Shown here: positions 1 to 10,900 of the stretch, piece by piece | Layout of the letters: each line of letters starts with the position of its first letter | Position numbering within the stretch: the first letter of the stretch is position 1 | Origin: Bagarius yarrelli | Taxonomy: Eukaryota > Chordata > Actinopteri > Siluriformes > Sisoridae | DNA length: 64,000 nucleotides | NCBI GenBank assembly: GCA_005784505.1 | Contig: VCAZ01000184.1 | Span: forward strand, 434,001 to 498,000 | Reading direction: 5' to 3' | Position numbers and translations under genes: made by a program | Notes under the pieces: generated by a model | The model's input: only the letters and a program-made list of their open reading frames with translations | What the model was told of the DNA's origin: nothing | Database searches by the model: none

Positions 1-159
1 AAAATAACAGGAAGCTTGGATGATACCAAATGGAGGAGTTGTGTATTAGACATGTTACAGGTCTCCTTTGCAATGATCTTTGCTTTATTCTTATACAAAC
101 CCAGCCTCACTCTGCAACACGACAGCAGCTAAAAAGGATTTTAATAGATGTTTTGATAC

Positions 160-680
160 ACTATATTTTGGACACCTTATCATCAGCTCTACATGTGGTT
201 CCTCTCCAAAATGCTGCTACAAATTTGGAAGCGGACACTAGTCTAGAATGTCTTAGTATGTTGTAGCATTACATTATTCCTTTACTGGAAATGAGATCCA
301 AACACTGTTCCAGCATGACAATATCCACCATAAGTTCCTGATTTCCATTACGACGTGGTGTGTTATGATTGGAGTGGTTCCTGATCTTCACATTACTGCA
401 CTTTATTATGATCTTCACATTACATATTTAGGATAAACTTTACCCCTTCGACTGCACCCCAGACTTCTCCTTACCTGACGTTAGTGTCTGATCTGATTAA
501 TACTATCGGATCTGAAGGAACTCTTACTCGCATTCAAGCTCTGGATTAGAAGATTAACTGTAAATCTAACAGCAAAATGGGGAGGGAATCTGGAAAACTT
601 TGCCGATACAGTATAGTTTATCTGCAGATCAATAAGATGCCCATGAGTTTGTAATGCTTGATCATGATTTCATTAACAAA
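160..680 (+). mobile_element. Tc1/mariner-type nonautonomous relic
   Basis: Decayed, internally deleted Tc1/mariner-like element. The left part (ttttggacaccttatc near 175) resembles the terminal region of a family with many copies in fish. Near 308-340 a frame reads FQHDNIHHK, which fits the region around the second catalytic Asp of Tc1 transposases (usually FQ-QDN-P-H). A stretch near 455-500 (gcaccccagacttctcc, then gttagtgtctgatctgatt) fits the C-terminal coding part of the same family. Only the 3' half of a transposase is represented, and stops and indels rule out function. Related pieces lie at 5905-6570, 20254-20480, 24650-25165 and 61441-61610. The right limit is approximate. Confidence 0.6.
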
Positions 681-756
681 CTTTCATTTTTAACTGCAGT
701 TTTGCAAAGAATAATTTTAAATGTCAACCGTGTTTGAAGGGAATACTCTGAATAGA

Positions 757-1195
757 AAGAGAGATGGAGAGAGAGAGAGAGAGCGAGAGAAAGAACAAGA
801 GAGAGAACAAGAACAAGAGAAAGAAAGAGACAGATAAGGACAAAGAGAGAGGTAGAGAGAGCAAGAAAGAAAGAAAGAAAGAAAGAAAGGAAGAAATAGA
901 AAACGAGAGACAAAGAACAAGAGAGGAAAAGATAAGAATAGAAAGTAAGAGAAAAAGAGCAACCAGTAAGAGAAAGATAGAGAGACAGAGAGAGAACGAA
1001 AGAAAATAGAGAAAGATAAGGACAGAGAGACAGAGAAAAGAGAGGGAGTAAGAAAGAGAAGAAAAAAAAATGAGGAAGAGAGAGAGAAAGATAAGGACAT
1101 GGAGACAGAAAGAGAGCGAAACAGAAAATGAGAGAGAGAAAACAAGGAAAGAAAAAGATAAGAACAGAGAACGAGAGAAAGAGAGAAAGATAACA
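757..1195. repeat. GA-rich polypurine tract
   Basis: About 440 bp almost free of pyrimidines on the plus strand, made of GA, GAAA and AAGA units with no single period. Open frames on both strands here (poly-Ser/Leu on minus, poly-Glu/Arg/Lys on plus) come from the composition and are not genes. Confidence 0.9.
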
Positions 1196-1861
1196 CCAAG
1201 TCTAAAAAAGTCTAATTTTGAGAACTATTCTATAAACTTAAATTCTCATCATTTTACCAGCACACTGGGGTTCGACATGCGGCCATAAAATAATTAGTTT
1301 ATACTGATTGAAAATGTCCCGTAAGTCTGATAGAATGAGTGAGGACACTGCTGGTGTTCAGTGTAAAACATGTTTACCGCTGTTGGATAATTTTATACAG
1401 AATTCCACTAGCTAAACCTTCAAAAATTCAGATACTTATTTAAGTAACATCATTTAAAAAGTAACTAATGACCAGAGAAAGTAACCTGTTCCTTAAAAAT
1501 GTTGAAATAACAATGTTTTCAATATTAAAATCGGTTAAATCGAGTCTAAATAGGATAAATAGTTATTATTAAACATTGTGGGTTATGTGACGATGGGAGG
1601 AGCTTCGTTAGATTGGAATTACTTGCCACTGACAGAGTGACTCACTCTTCCTGGTCAGAAGTTACACGTTACATAAACAGTCTTGACTTTAACTCCATCC
1701 AGGGAAAAGTAGTGTTTATTCTTCCAGTTTCAAAAGCTACCTTTGAATTCGTTAGACTTGTTGCCATCACTCCATTTCCTGTAGTATGTACTAGTTTAAC
1801 GGTTAGAAATGACATACTTAAACGTAGTACAAACCTGAGTAGTATGAAATTTTGGACATCG
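1196..1861. other. unannotated AT-rich DNA
   Basis: No recognisable gene or repeat. A 101-codon open frame on plus (1613-1918) runs into the neighbouring MITE, so it is chance. Confidence 0.5.
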
Positions 1862-1869
1862 CTGTTGAC

Positions 1870-2044
1870 CAGGTGTGGTCCTGGAGGGCCGGTGTCCTGC
1901 AGAGTTCTCCGACCCTAATTAAACATACCTGAACCAACTAATCAAGATCATGTAGACATACTTGAAACTTACAAGTAAGTGTGTTAAGGCAGGTTGGATC
2001 TAAACTCTGCAGGACCTCCAGGACCAAGATTTCCCCCCCCCTTG
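1870..2044. mobile_element. hAT-type palindromic MITE, copy 1
   Basis: A roughly 175-bp element with inverted ends. The left arm carries ggtcctggagggccggtgtc and the right arm carries ctctgcaggacctccaggac, its imperfect reverse complement. It is flanked by identical ctgttgac at 1862-1869 and 2045-2052, an 8-bp target duplication as expected for hAT transposons. The C run at 2033-2041 is an expansion inside the right end. Related copies lie at 24945-25101 and 48714-48902. Confidence 0.75.
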
Positions 2045-2052
2045 CTGTTGAC

Positions 2053-2770
2053 TGTACATGCTTGTGTGTGAACACCTGCATTAGTTTGATAAAAATTTGC
2101 CCAAGCCAATCATCATCATCAGTTATGTAGTTGCCTCCCACTTCCAACACATACACACACCAATCATCCCCATGTCCCTTCTCGCCCGACATACACCAGA
2201 GATAAAAAAAAGATGGTTGAAAGCAGCTTCAGTGAGATGAATTATAGTAATGTGCATTATATTGTCAGTAACGGTGCTAAAACAGGGGAAATAGTGGTTT
2301 AATTACTCATTACTGAAAAACGCAGTTTATTTATAACGCCGTTATTTTCCAACACTGGATATCATCATTCACTTTAAAGATATATTCTCACTATTCTGTA
2401 AAAAAATATATTGCCTCCAGTAGAATGAGGAAAAACAGAAATGACCACAAATCCCTGAAGCTTTGAGTGCTTAGTTTTTATTTAAGATATAAAATGCGAC
2501 ATAAAGACAATTAATACACACCAAAACTGTGTTATATCTAAACATTTTATTCTTTTGGCCACTTAGTAAAGTAAACACAGTCACGCAACTAGCCAAGGAC
2601 AGTACGCTAGTGTGAATGGGACTAGAACAGAAAACGAAAACATGTTGCATTAGGGGACACATTCAGAAGAAGACACCATGACTGTGTCTCAATCGGCGTC
2701 CTAATGTTACGGATACGCCAGACTCATCCACCGTTTTCGATCACACGCACCCATCACTCATTTATTTTAT
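2053..2770. other. unannotated AT-rich DNA
   Basis: Unique-looking sequence with no ORF of note, no tandem array and no recognised element. Confidence 0.5.
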
Positions 2771-2925
2771 TTCATTTACAGAATTTGGTAGACACCCTTA
2801 TCCAGAGCAACTTACAAATACAACTGAGCAATTGGGGGTTGAGGGCCTTGCTCAGGGGCCCAACAGTCGTGGCTTGATCTTCGAGTTGGTAGTCCAATAT
2901 CTTAAACATGACCCACCACTTTCCT
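2771..2925 (-). mobile_element. tRNA-derived SINE (family A)
   Basis: Family A is the commonest SINE here. It has a tRNA-like head with an internal promoter, a body with gggcccctgagcaaggccct, and a tail with gtcgctctggataagggcgt. This copy is on the minus strand: the tail reads acacccttatccagagcaac near 2793 and the body ggccttgctcaggggcccaa near 2843. The head is badly decayed. Confidence 0.8.
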
Positions 2926-4416
2926 CACTTGTTTCTCCATCACCTGTTCAACACTATTTAAGCACACATTCTACATAGACACTTAGTCTGGTCTCGCTTG
3001 TGGAAGAAGGACTCACTCCAAGACTTCTAAGACTTCTGGTTGTCCTTCGTTTTCATCCAGCGATCTCTGTTCTGTGCGTCCTCATTTCTTGGTTTGGTTC
3101 TAATACCCCTCTATCTCAAGTCCACTTCCTGTAACACCTAAATTCTGAATTGGTATATCATGTACACCGGTTCATGCATTTAGCTACTTCAAGCTACTTA
3201 CATTTGTAGACAAAGAGTTTGCCTGAGAGTTTGTCTACCAATTTGTTCAAGCTAAGACGCGTCAACATATATGACACCATTTCAATTCAATGCAATTTAT
3301 ATTTATTTGTATGCAGTAAGAATAAAAAAAAAAGTGTAAGTTTGTCCTTAATGACCAAACCGATGGCGACTGTGGCAAGGATAGAACGTCCTACAATAAA
3401 ATATGGAAGAAACCTTAAGAGGAACCATCCGTATCTGTGTGACATCAAACAAGGTTCCCTTAGTGGAATAGGTAGAATAGGTTCTCCCGGTTTTTACTGG
3501 TGCATTGTGGGATTTTTTTTCCATTGCTGTGGTAGGACTTATAATGTAATAATATTGTGAGAAATAATTGCTTCTGTTTCTACGTATTCTATTAACATGA
3601 CCAACAATTGGAGCTGATTGTGACACACTTATGACACCGGTCCTTCTACAGAAAACACATTTTTTTGAAACTACCAATGACAAACGTAATCTAATAAGCA
3701 GTTTTGTTTTAGTCAGCCAAATGAACTCTGGACTAAAAAAAAGTCGTCATCATTCTAAAGCCTTACTCTTGTTAAGTTGTAAATTGCAACGACTTTTTCA
3801 ATTATGAGCTCGTGTACTATTTTTACTATTTGTTCGCTACCGAAGTGGAAACCAATACCACATTCAGCTGCTTCTAAAATCATGCTAATTGTCTTTACGC
3901 GTAATGCTACGAATTAACACATCCCAATTAAAGACCGAGAAAATAACAAGTCACATATGCTGACATTTATAGGCAGGCGAAGAGGGTCAACATGTGGCGG
4001 CTTGGAGAAAAGTCGAGATCAGGATGGGGATGATGTCTTTTTACAGCGAGCTGGAAATTTTTTTTTGCTGAAAACGGCATGAAATAGGATTCATTTGGGA
4101 TTCACCACCAGTTTAGAATAATCCAGTGTGAAGCACGCAGCTCTGCTGATGGAGGACAGGAATGTTTGGTTTTCACTTATATCGCGCCTCAGACCTTCTC
4201 ACTCTCTCGCAAGCCAAAATGTTTTGCACATGTCCTTAAAAAACTAGCGCAGCCCAAACTCGGAGTGGATGCTACGCCTTCAGCTAATACTGACACACTA
4301 GATATTTTTTCTGTAATTATTTTTCAGCACCACAAGCTTGTAAAGGTGAAATGTAATTACAGGTTACATTCAACTGTAATTTTGGAAGCGGGGATGGAGA
4401 AATATCTCCTAGCAGA
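2926..4416. other. unannotated AT-rich DNA
   Basis: No recognised gene. The piece near 3280-3312 (caatttatatttatttgta) resembles the AT-rich tails of several fish repeats but is too short to classify. Overlapping open frames of 113 and 111 codons on opposite strands near 3219-3683 lack family signatures and are likely chance. Confidence 0.5.
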
Positions 4417-4441
4417 ACACACACACACACACACACACACA
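4417..4441. repeat. (AC)n microsatellite
   Basis: Twelve uninterrupted AC units. Confidence 0.95.
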
Positions 4442-4704
4442 TCTCAACTTGGCCTTTGCTAATATTAATCTCTTTAAAAGTTTTTAAGGTAACCGTGTCC
4501 TTGACTGCGTTTTAAATCTGGAAAACAGAAGAACACTTCGATAGAAAGAATTTACAGCCCAGTCGGTGATGAAACTGATAAAAGCTTTAGATCCTCTGAA
4601 TCTTTTAGTCTGGATTGTTCTTTGTGTGGGACGATTTATCCAGACGAGCCACATTAAAAACCACAAGAATTATTAAAAGTAGATGCTTGTAGTGTTGAAG
4701 ACAG

Positions 4705-4706
<2 letters not shown>

Positions 4707-4736
<30 letters not shown>
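4707..4736. repeat. (GT)n microsatellite
   Basis: Fifteen uninterrupted GT units. Confidence 0.95.
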
Positions 4737-4738
<2 letters not shown>

Positions 4739-4869
4739 GGGGCCTAACCACAACTTCCAAGCTTCACACATTCCTTGACAAAGTCCGACCATGAGTGGGG
4801 GCGAAGATTAAAAAACAGAGATGTCTGAAAATATTTAAAACTTGGTCACAGATAAAACACCCACCCAAG

Positions 4870-4942
4870 TCTGAGAGCGAGAGAGAGAGAGAGAGAGAGA
4901 GAAAGAAAGCATTTAAAGAAACAATGCAATAGAAATATTAAC

Positions 4943-4985
<43 letters not shown>

Positions 4986-5030
4986 AAAGAAAGAAAGCAT
5001 TTAAAGAAACAATGCAATAGAAATATTAAC

Positions 5031-5070
<40 letters not shown>

Positions 5071-5210
5071 AAGAAGAAGCAGAGCAGGGGACCAAAGGGG
5101 AAGAAAGAAAGACAGAAAGAAGAAGCGGAGAGAGAAAAACGAAAGAAAGAAAGGAAGGCATAGAGAGAGAATACAGAGACAGAGAGCGAGAAGAGAAAGC
5201 AGAAAACACT
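4870..5210. repeat. GA arrays with an 88-bp duplicated unit
   Basis: Three long (GA)n runs separated by two near-identical spacers. The spacer beginning aaagcatttaaagaaacaat starts at 4906 and again at 4994, a period of 88 bp. A purine-rich tail follows to about 5210. The 98-codon minus-strand frame here is low-complexity. Confidence 0.9.
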
Positions 5211-5720
5211 GCAGGATAAAGACAGCTATAAAATGGCCACTGTTTTGCAGTCCAGGCTACATTTCATTAGCGGAGTTTCTTCCCAGGCTGTGACTGGAAC
5301 ATCATATGAACTCAGTCGGTTTTCTCTGACATGCATTTAGTGAGCGTCAATATTCGGGCTGCTTTAATCCCCCCCCGGATGAAGGATTTCTTTTTTTCTC
5401 CTTTCTGTTACCAGTTTACAGTGTGAATCAAACTAACCAAAAAAGAGGACATTTTAGTGAGAGACGCGAATAAGCCAGTGGAGGAAAGGGTGTCTGTCCC
5501 GCTGCACCTAACACACATTGTCAAGCACTCCAGCAAACCCTCAATAGGAATTTGATTTATGTGCAATCCGGCACTAAACATGTTTTACGACCTCGGCAGC
5601 ATGTGTTTAGCAGTGGTCATAAAAGGTGACTCATTTTGCGGACGCACTGGAACATAATTTTAATGCGTAGGAATAACGAGGCCGCTCTTTAATTCTCTAA
5701 TTTAGGAAAAGTTTTAAGTT
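5211..5720. other. unique block, possible regulatory DNA
   Basis: Non-repetitive and with more balanced base composition than its surroundings. It holds a cattag motif, gtgactcattttgcg (AP-1-like TGACTCA) near 5627 and ctttaattctctaattta near 5689. No ORF or splice-bounded exon is evident. A regulatory role is inference only. Confidence 0.25.
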
Positions 5721-5904
5721 CGAGATTAGACCAGCGATGGGAAATGTAAGTGGTGGTTCCCGCTTGGGTGTGCTGCGGTCACTGCTGCGGCAAGTCATCT
5801 GGTTTTAATTCGAAGTCGAAGTCGAGTGTTCAGAAAGCTAGAAGGCTTCAGCACTTTAAAACACTTCATCATCCATGTCCATCATCATGTATGAATATAA
5901 ACTA

Positions 5905-6075
5905 CAGGGGCAAAAGTTTTAGGACACCTGACCAGCACATCCAAGCGTCTTAAAACATACTAGTCTTACTCTTACTCCTGTAATAACCACCACACTTCTG
6001 AAATGGTGTTTCTATTAGATTATTCGAATGTTGGCTGTGTTGATTTGCTTATTCTTACACAAGAGTATTGGTGAG
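5905..6075 (-). mobile_element. Tc1/mariner relic, outer part
   Basis: Begins with terminal-repeat-like gcaaaagttttaggacacct. It continues with cttctgaaatggtg and gcttattcttacacaagagt, which match the antisense of the 3' part of the same Tc1-type family as 160-680. The homology stops near 6075 and resumes at about 6413. Confidence 0.6.
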
Positions 6076-6412
6076 ATTAGACCACCAGAGGAAAAAATTC
6101 TGAGAAATACGTTAGAAACCAACGGACGAGAATTAGCTTTTAGCGTTTAGCATCTTAGGAAAGCTTAGGAAAACGAGGAATTCTTAATAGTCAAAGAGTA
6201 ATGCGAACATCGCAGAAAATGTCGGAAACTCCAGGTTAGGAGTCTCATAACATTAAGACATGCAAACATACCGACATTACTGCGAGACAACGACCTACCA
6301 GAATTAACCGGAAAACAACTCGGAAATAACAGAGAAACAATGACGCGACTAGCGTATAACTAAAACAAAAAGAACACAATAAACAAGTATTTGGAAACAA
6401 ACATCAGGTTCT
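6076..6412. other. 337-bp insert splitting a Tc1 relic
   Basis: AT-rich sequence that lies between two collinear halves of one Tc1-type relic. It shows no ORF, no clear terminal repeats and no tail, so its nature is unknown. Confidence 0.4.
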
Positions 6413-6570
6413 TTAAGTCATCTGGCGGTCCGGTGGGGTAATTCGGCTATGACTGTTATAGTCTGGGGTGCAGTCTGTGTTCCAGTTCACCCCAAAGGTG
6501 TTCAGTGGGGTTGAGTCAGGACTCATGTATTCATGGAACTCAGGGGTTTTTGTGCACAAGAGCATTGTCA
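6413..6570 (-). mobile_element. Tc1/mariner relic, inner part
   Basis: Antisense of the transposase C-terminal coding region. It contains tgttccagttcaccccaaag and gtgttcagtggggttgagtc, whose reverse complements encode the region after the SPDLNP-type motif. It continues the relic at 5905-6075 after the insert, and gtgcacaagagcattgtcag near 6552 fits the antisense of the HDN-P-HK motif. Confidence 0.65.
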
Positions 6571-6744
6571 GGGGTGGGTAGGGCATCCAAACTCTGTACT
6601 CACATATAAAGAACAAGTATTTATGGCAATGATTACTCAAGTTAGAGTAAAAGTAACAATCTTAATAGTTACTCGAGTAAGAGTAAACAATGACCTGATG
6701 TAAAAAACTTAAGTAGTTAGTTACTAGTTACTTCTGATCTGAAT

Positions 6745-6748
<4 letters not shown>

Positions 6749-6805
<57 letters not shown>

Positions 6806-6860
6806 ATATAATATATAATATAATATAATGACAGAAAAAATGAGAGGCATTTAAAGAAGA

Positions 6861-6900
<40 letters not shown>

Positions 6901-7045
6901 AGAGAGAAGAAATAATATAAGAGAAAAGAAAGAAGGAAAAGAAAAAGAAAAGAAACGTGGGAGAGAAACAGAAAGAAAGAAGGAGAAAAAAAAGAGAGCG
7001 AGATAGAGAGAGAGAATAAAAGACAGGGAAAAAGGGAGAGGGACG
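6749..7045. repeat. GA arrays and purine-rich tract
   Basis: A (GA)26 run to 6801, a short AT-rich spacer with ataatataatataat, a second (GA)n run at about 6864-6897, then mixed GA/GAAA purine sequence. The spacer contains gcatttaaagaa, the same 12-mer that sits beside the GA arrays near 4906 and 4994. Confidence 0.9.
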
Positions 7046-7817
7046 TCTACAAATGTAGTAAAGTAAAAGTTTTTTTTTACTTAAAATGTTTGGAAGACAC
7101 ACTTGTGGGGGTGTGCTGGTGAGGTGGTGAGGCGTCTACAAACTATCGGCTGTAAATCAAGTCTATTAAATAGCAGATCTTGCAGTTTGTATTCCTAAAG
7201 ATAAGTGAAAGGGAGCTGCCCACTGAAGTCTAGAGGAAAGACTCTTCTCTAACCCTAGAAAAACGGTTGAAATGAAAAAATTATGCACGGTGCAAAGAAA
7301 GAGTCCTGTGTGTCCTACGTGTCCTGTGTGTCTTTATCAGGGTGCGAGTTATTTAAAAAAGGTTATTATACTAAAAGTTTCAAATGGGGGCTCAAATTAA
7401 ATTTCTAATACAATGTGGCATGTGTTTAAATTCAATTCGGTGACCTAGAAAAAAAAAAAAAAGCTTTAAGTCAGGACGGGAATTGAAAATAAAAAAAGAA
7501 ATAAAAAAATGCAAAGTGCCACTGTGGAGTGTTTACTGCTAAACACGGAGTGCCTTCGACTCGATTTAACAAACAGCATGATGAAAGACATCTGTTAGAG
7601 TTAATGGAACATTTTACAAGGAACGCTTTGTTATGTAATGAATGATTTAATAACTGCTATTATCTATACTACATAAATTAATATTTACACAAACCGAAAG
7701 CAGGTGATTATTTTCCCATCACAGCACATCACGGAGAGTTGGATTCTGTTTACAGTATCATGACTTACCCAAAATACCACTGATAATTTATTTATTTCGA
7801 CTTGGTATTGCATCAGT
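7046..7817. other. unannotated AT-rich DNA
   Basis: No gene or known repeat seen. Short A runs occur near 7449 and 7503. Confidence 0.5.
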
Positions 7818-8012
7818 TTTTACATTAATGGGATTAAGACAGATGCCCTTATCCAGAACGACTTGCATTTATTTATTTTATACAACTTATAGCAATTGCA
7901 GGGTTAAGGGCCTTGCTCAGGAGCCCATCGGTGGCAACTTGTGGTGCTGGGAATCAAACCCGGGTCTTTCAGTTAGCAGTCCAACCCCTTAACCACTGCT
8001 CTACCACTTTTT
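7818..8012 (-). mobile_element. tRNA-derived SINE (family A)
   Basis: Nearly complete minus-strand copy: tail gatgcccttatccagaacga, body gggccttgctcaggagccca, and box-B-like gggaatcaaacccgggtctt in the tRNA-like head. Confidence 0.85.
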
Positions 8013-8528
8013 GGTATTTGGACTTACTGTTTTGAGTTGGCAGCTCAAGTTACATGAATTAGACTTGATTTTTGACACCAATGTAGAGAAGAGAAAATTC
8101 ATTTACAGATCCGAATTCCTCCGAATCATTTATTGAATGAATCAGAGTCTCACAAATCCTTCTAGTCACTTGAGTCAGAAAACATTCTGCCAGTTTTTTC
8201 CCATGGTCTAGTAGAGGCCCCTCACCAAATCTCTAGAACCCACCAAATCCATGGACTCACACACACACAGACACACCGTTTCTCAGATCTGGCTATTTAG
8301 CTTTGATCTATGAGATGAATCAGTATCTGCGATTTTGAGTCTGTTATGTATCAGACCATTCAGAAAGTTCCCTAAACAACTTTTGTTTCTACAGTTACCA
8401 GCTAACAGCTACTTAGCACAACAGAATGGTACAATTTTGTTTATCAATGCTGTTGTAAGCAACAAGATAATCCGATTAAGTGAAAAGAAGGATTCGTGAT
8501 TCCCAAATCAGTTCGATTTTTTTTATAT
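8013..8528. other. unannotated DNA
   Basis: No recognised feature apart from a short CA run (about 8261-8274). Confidence 0.5.
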
Positions 8529-8592
8529 GACGAGCGAATCGGATTTTTTTATATGATTCCCGAATCATATAAAAAAAAATCGGATTCGCTCA
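8529..8592. repeat. foldback (inverted repeat)
   Basis: Two arms of about 31 bp meet around a 2-base centre (8560-8561). The left arm runs gagcgaatcggattttttt then atatgattc; the right arm runs gaatcatat, an A run and atcggattcgctc. One mismatch and a 2-base difference in the A/T run separate the arms. Confidence 0.85.
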
Positions 8593-8710
8593 TCATGTCT
8601 TGGCCTCAAGCCCTTTAATACTTAATTCAAACCAAAGAAAATACATTTAATAGGGTAAACCGCGTTTTCAAACGGCTATTTCGAGGTTAAAGTTTTGTGC
8701 ATACATAAAA

Positions 8711-8893
8711 AGAAAAGTGGTAGCTTAGCGGTTAAGTGTTGGATTGCTAATCAAATGATCACGGGTTCGATTTTAATCACCACAGTTCCATTACTGAGCT
8801 CCAGAGCAAATCCCTTACAACTGCTCAGAAGAATGAAATAAATGTAAGTTACACTGAATAAGGGAGTCTGCGAAATTCTAAAAATATAAAATG
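8711..8893 (+). mobile_element. tRNA-derived SINE (family A), decayed
   Basis: Head agtggtagcttagcggttaa and box-B-like cacgggttcgattttaatca are clear. The body and tail (ataaatgtaagttacactga) are diverged. Confidence 0.7.
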
Positions 8894-9336
8894 TACAAAG
8901 ATTATCGTTTTTCACAACAATATTGCAATATGCAGAACCATGTGTCATGTCCCTATAGACTTGTTACTATAGCAACAATAGCATACTACATACACTTAAA
9001 TCCAAGCTGCTGAATTCCTTTGCTGACCCCTGTTGTTTTGTACGTACGTTTTTCTAAGTAAGCAAGTCTTTATTTGACACACATTATCTGCACAGTGAAA
9101 TTCTGTTCTTTACCTAGCTCAGCTTTAAAAAAGTCTTAAAAGGGATCCAGAACGCAGGGTCAGTCATGATACGATGCCCTTGGAGGGTTAAGGACAATGC
9201 TTGAGGTGTCAGCTTGGCGGTGATGAAGTTTGAACCTTGTTCCTCCGATGTGTCTATCTTTTGTAATGTGGGTTTAAGCATGTCTTTTGCCAGTAGATCT
9301 TAAAAACATAAAAATTTCCAGCTTGTACAAGTACAT
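8894..9336. other. unannotated DNA
   Basis: No gene or recognised repeat. Confidence 0.45.
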
Positions 9337-9475
9337 GGGGAAGTGGTGGGTCAATGTTAAGGTGTTGGACTACCAACCTGACGATTGTGGGTTCGATTTC
9401 CAGCTCCACCAAGCCATGAGCAAGGCCCTTAACCCTTAACTGCTCAGTTGTATAAATGACATAAATGTAAATTTA
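9337..9475 (+). mobile_element. tRNA-derived SINE (family A), first of a pair
   Basis: Head ggggaagtggtgggtcaatg, box-B-like gtgggttcgatttccagctc, shortened body and gctcagttgtataaatgaca. The gtcgctctggataag tail is missing: the copy runs directly into a second one. Confidence 0.85.
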
Positions 9476-9618
9476 ATACCAGTAAGACCTGGGTTTGATT
9501 CCCAGCACCACCTAGACACCACTGTGGGCCCCTGAGCAAGGCCCTTAACCCTTAATTGCTCAGTTGTATAAAAGAGATTAATAGTAATTCGCTCTGGATA
9601 AATGTACCAAAATTATAG
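9476..9618 (+). mobile_element. tRNA-derived SINE (family A), second of a pair
   Basis: Begins inside the tRNA-like head (gacctgggtttgattcccag), with full body gggcccctgagcaaggccct and tail ttcgctctggata. It abuts the copy at 9337-9475 head-to-tail. Confidence 0.85.
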
Positions 9619-10440
9619 AATGCCCAAGGATGCAATATGGCATCTTTTTGTCTGTTTACTGATCCACTGATGTGTCAATCATTCAAATACTAGTAACTAC
9701 ATAAAGAGACAGAGACATACAGCATAATGGACAAAAAAAAAAATTCAGAGCTGACCTTTATTAAGGTCGTATCCAAGCCAATTTTCCACCAAGCATAAAA
9801 GTTCAACACAAAGAGCTTCCTCGAGCTCAGCAGTCTATTCATACTGTCCGTGATCCAGACACTCGTTCCTGCTGAGAGCCAGCAGTAAAACGTGAGATGT
9901 CTCGCTGGTCAGAGCCTGCCTTTCTCTAAAGCAGAGTGTTCTAAAGACAAAGCAGCGAGTGGATGTCAGAGAGAGTTGGGCTGATGCTATCTCAGCTGAA
10001 AGTACACTAGGACAGCTACAAGGTGGAGCATTTCTTTTGATGGATGAGGGGAGCATGCTGGCCTTGGCCTCTGTGTTCCATAGGAGATCATGTCTTTACA
10101 GCAGGAAAGGCTGACAAAATGAAAGTTTGGGACTTTTTAGCTTTGACTTTTGAATTGCTTTACCAGTGTTTTATTTAACAAGAGAAAAGAACGGATCGTA
10201 GATTGCTTGCTTTTATTGGGATTTTACAGCTAGTGGACATTTGGAAATGTTTTAAGTAATAATAATGGCAGCATAAGGAATTAACACCAGTACCCTGATA
10301 CATTACAGGTTGTGACATTTAATTAACATTAACATCCAAAAAAAGCACTTTAAATACAGTGTCTTTAATAAAAGTGGCTTTAAAGAAATATAAAAATTTG
10401 AAATAATAAATGAATATTTATTTACAGTAAAACCCTTTAA
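9619..10440. other. unannotated DNA with a GC-richer core
   Basis: The stretch at about 9770-10130 is less AT-rich than its neighbours and holds a 73-codon minus-strand frame (9835-10056). That frame has no recognisable domain or splice context. It could be part of a non-coding transcript or an old element; I cannot decide. Confidence 0.35.
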
Positions 10441-10520
10441 CACCAACATTTGTGTGTCTCTGTTTAGGAGCTGGTTAGTTCAATAAATTTGTTCTCATAA
10501 AAAAAAAAAAAAAAAAAAAA
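10441..10520 (+). other. transcript-like 3' end with poly(A) tract
   Basis: An AATAAA hexamer at 10482-10487 is followed 11 bases later by 22 A residues (10499-10520). This arrangement is typical of the reverse-transcribed 3' end of an mRNA or LINE. The upstream sequence is not recognised and target duplications are not obvious. Confidence 0.4.
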
Positions 10521-10779
10521 GAGATAAATAATATAAAAACGAATAAAAATTAAAGCCTACAACATGCTTCTGTTACTGCTGTTTTACCCTAAAATAAGTT
10601 TTAGCATAAAATGCATTTGCAACAAAAACACGTTCTATTGATTTGCATTTGCTAACCTCTCCCTGAGGTCACAGTGCCAGACATTTGATTTCCATTTAAA
10701 ATGTACATGACCTTCTAGTGTGTTCCATTCATTATTGTCTGTTTTTATCATTGGATTCGGATTATTTTTGAGGCAAACT

Positions 10780-10900
10780 AAGGCCCTCTCCACACGAACA
10801 TGGATATTTACAAAATATCCTGTTCAGCCACATGCAAACGCAGCATCAGGCCAGTCAATCCGAACATTTTTGAAAACCCCGCTGTAATTTCCTTCGTTTA
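10780..10900 (+). mobile_element. DNA-transposon-like fragment
   Basis: The stretch with ccctctccacacgaacatgg and cgaacatttttgaaaacccc resembles the terminal regions of dispersed fish hAT-type elements. Limits are uncertain and the other end was not found. Confidence 0.35.

Noticed and set aside
717..1199. 160-codon Ser/Leu/Phe-rich minus-strand frame
   Set aside because: Produced by the GA-rich polypurine tract.
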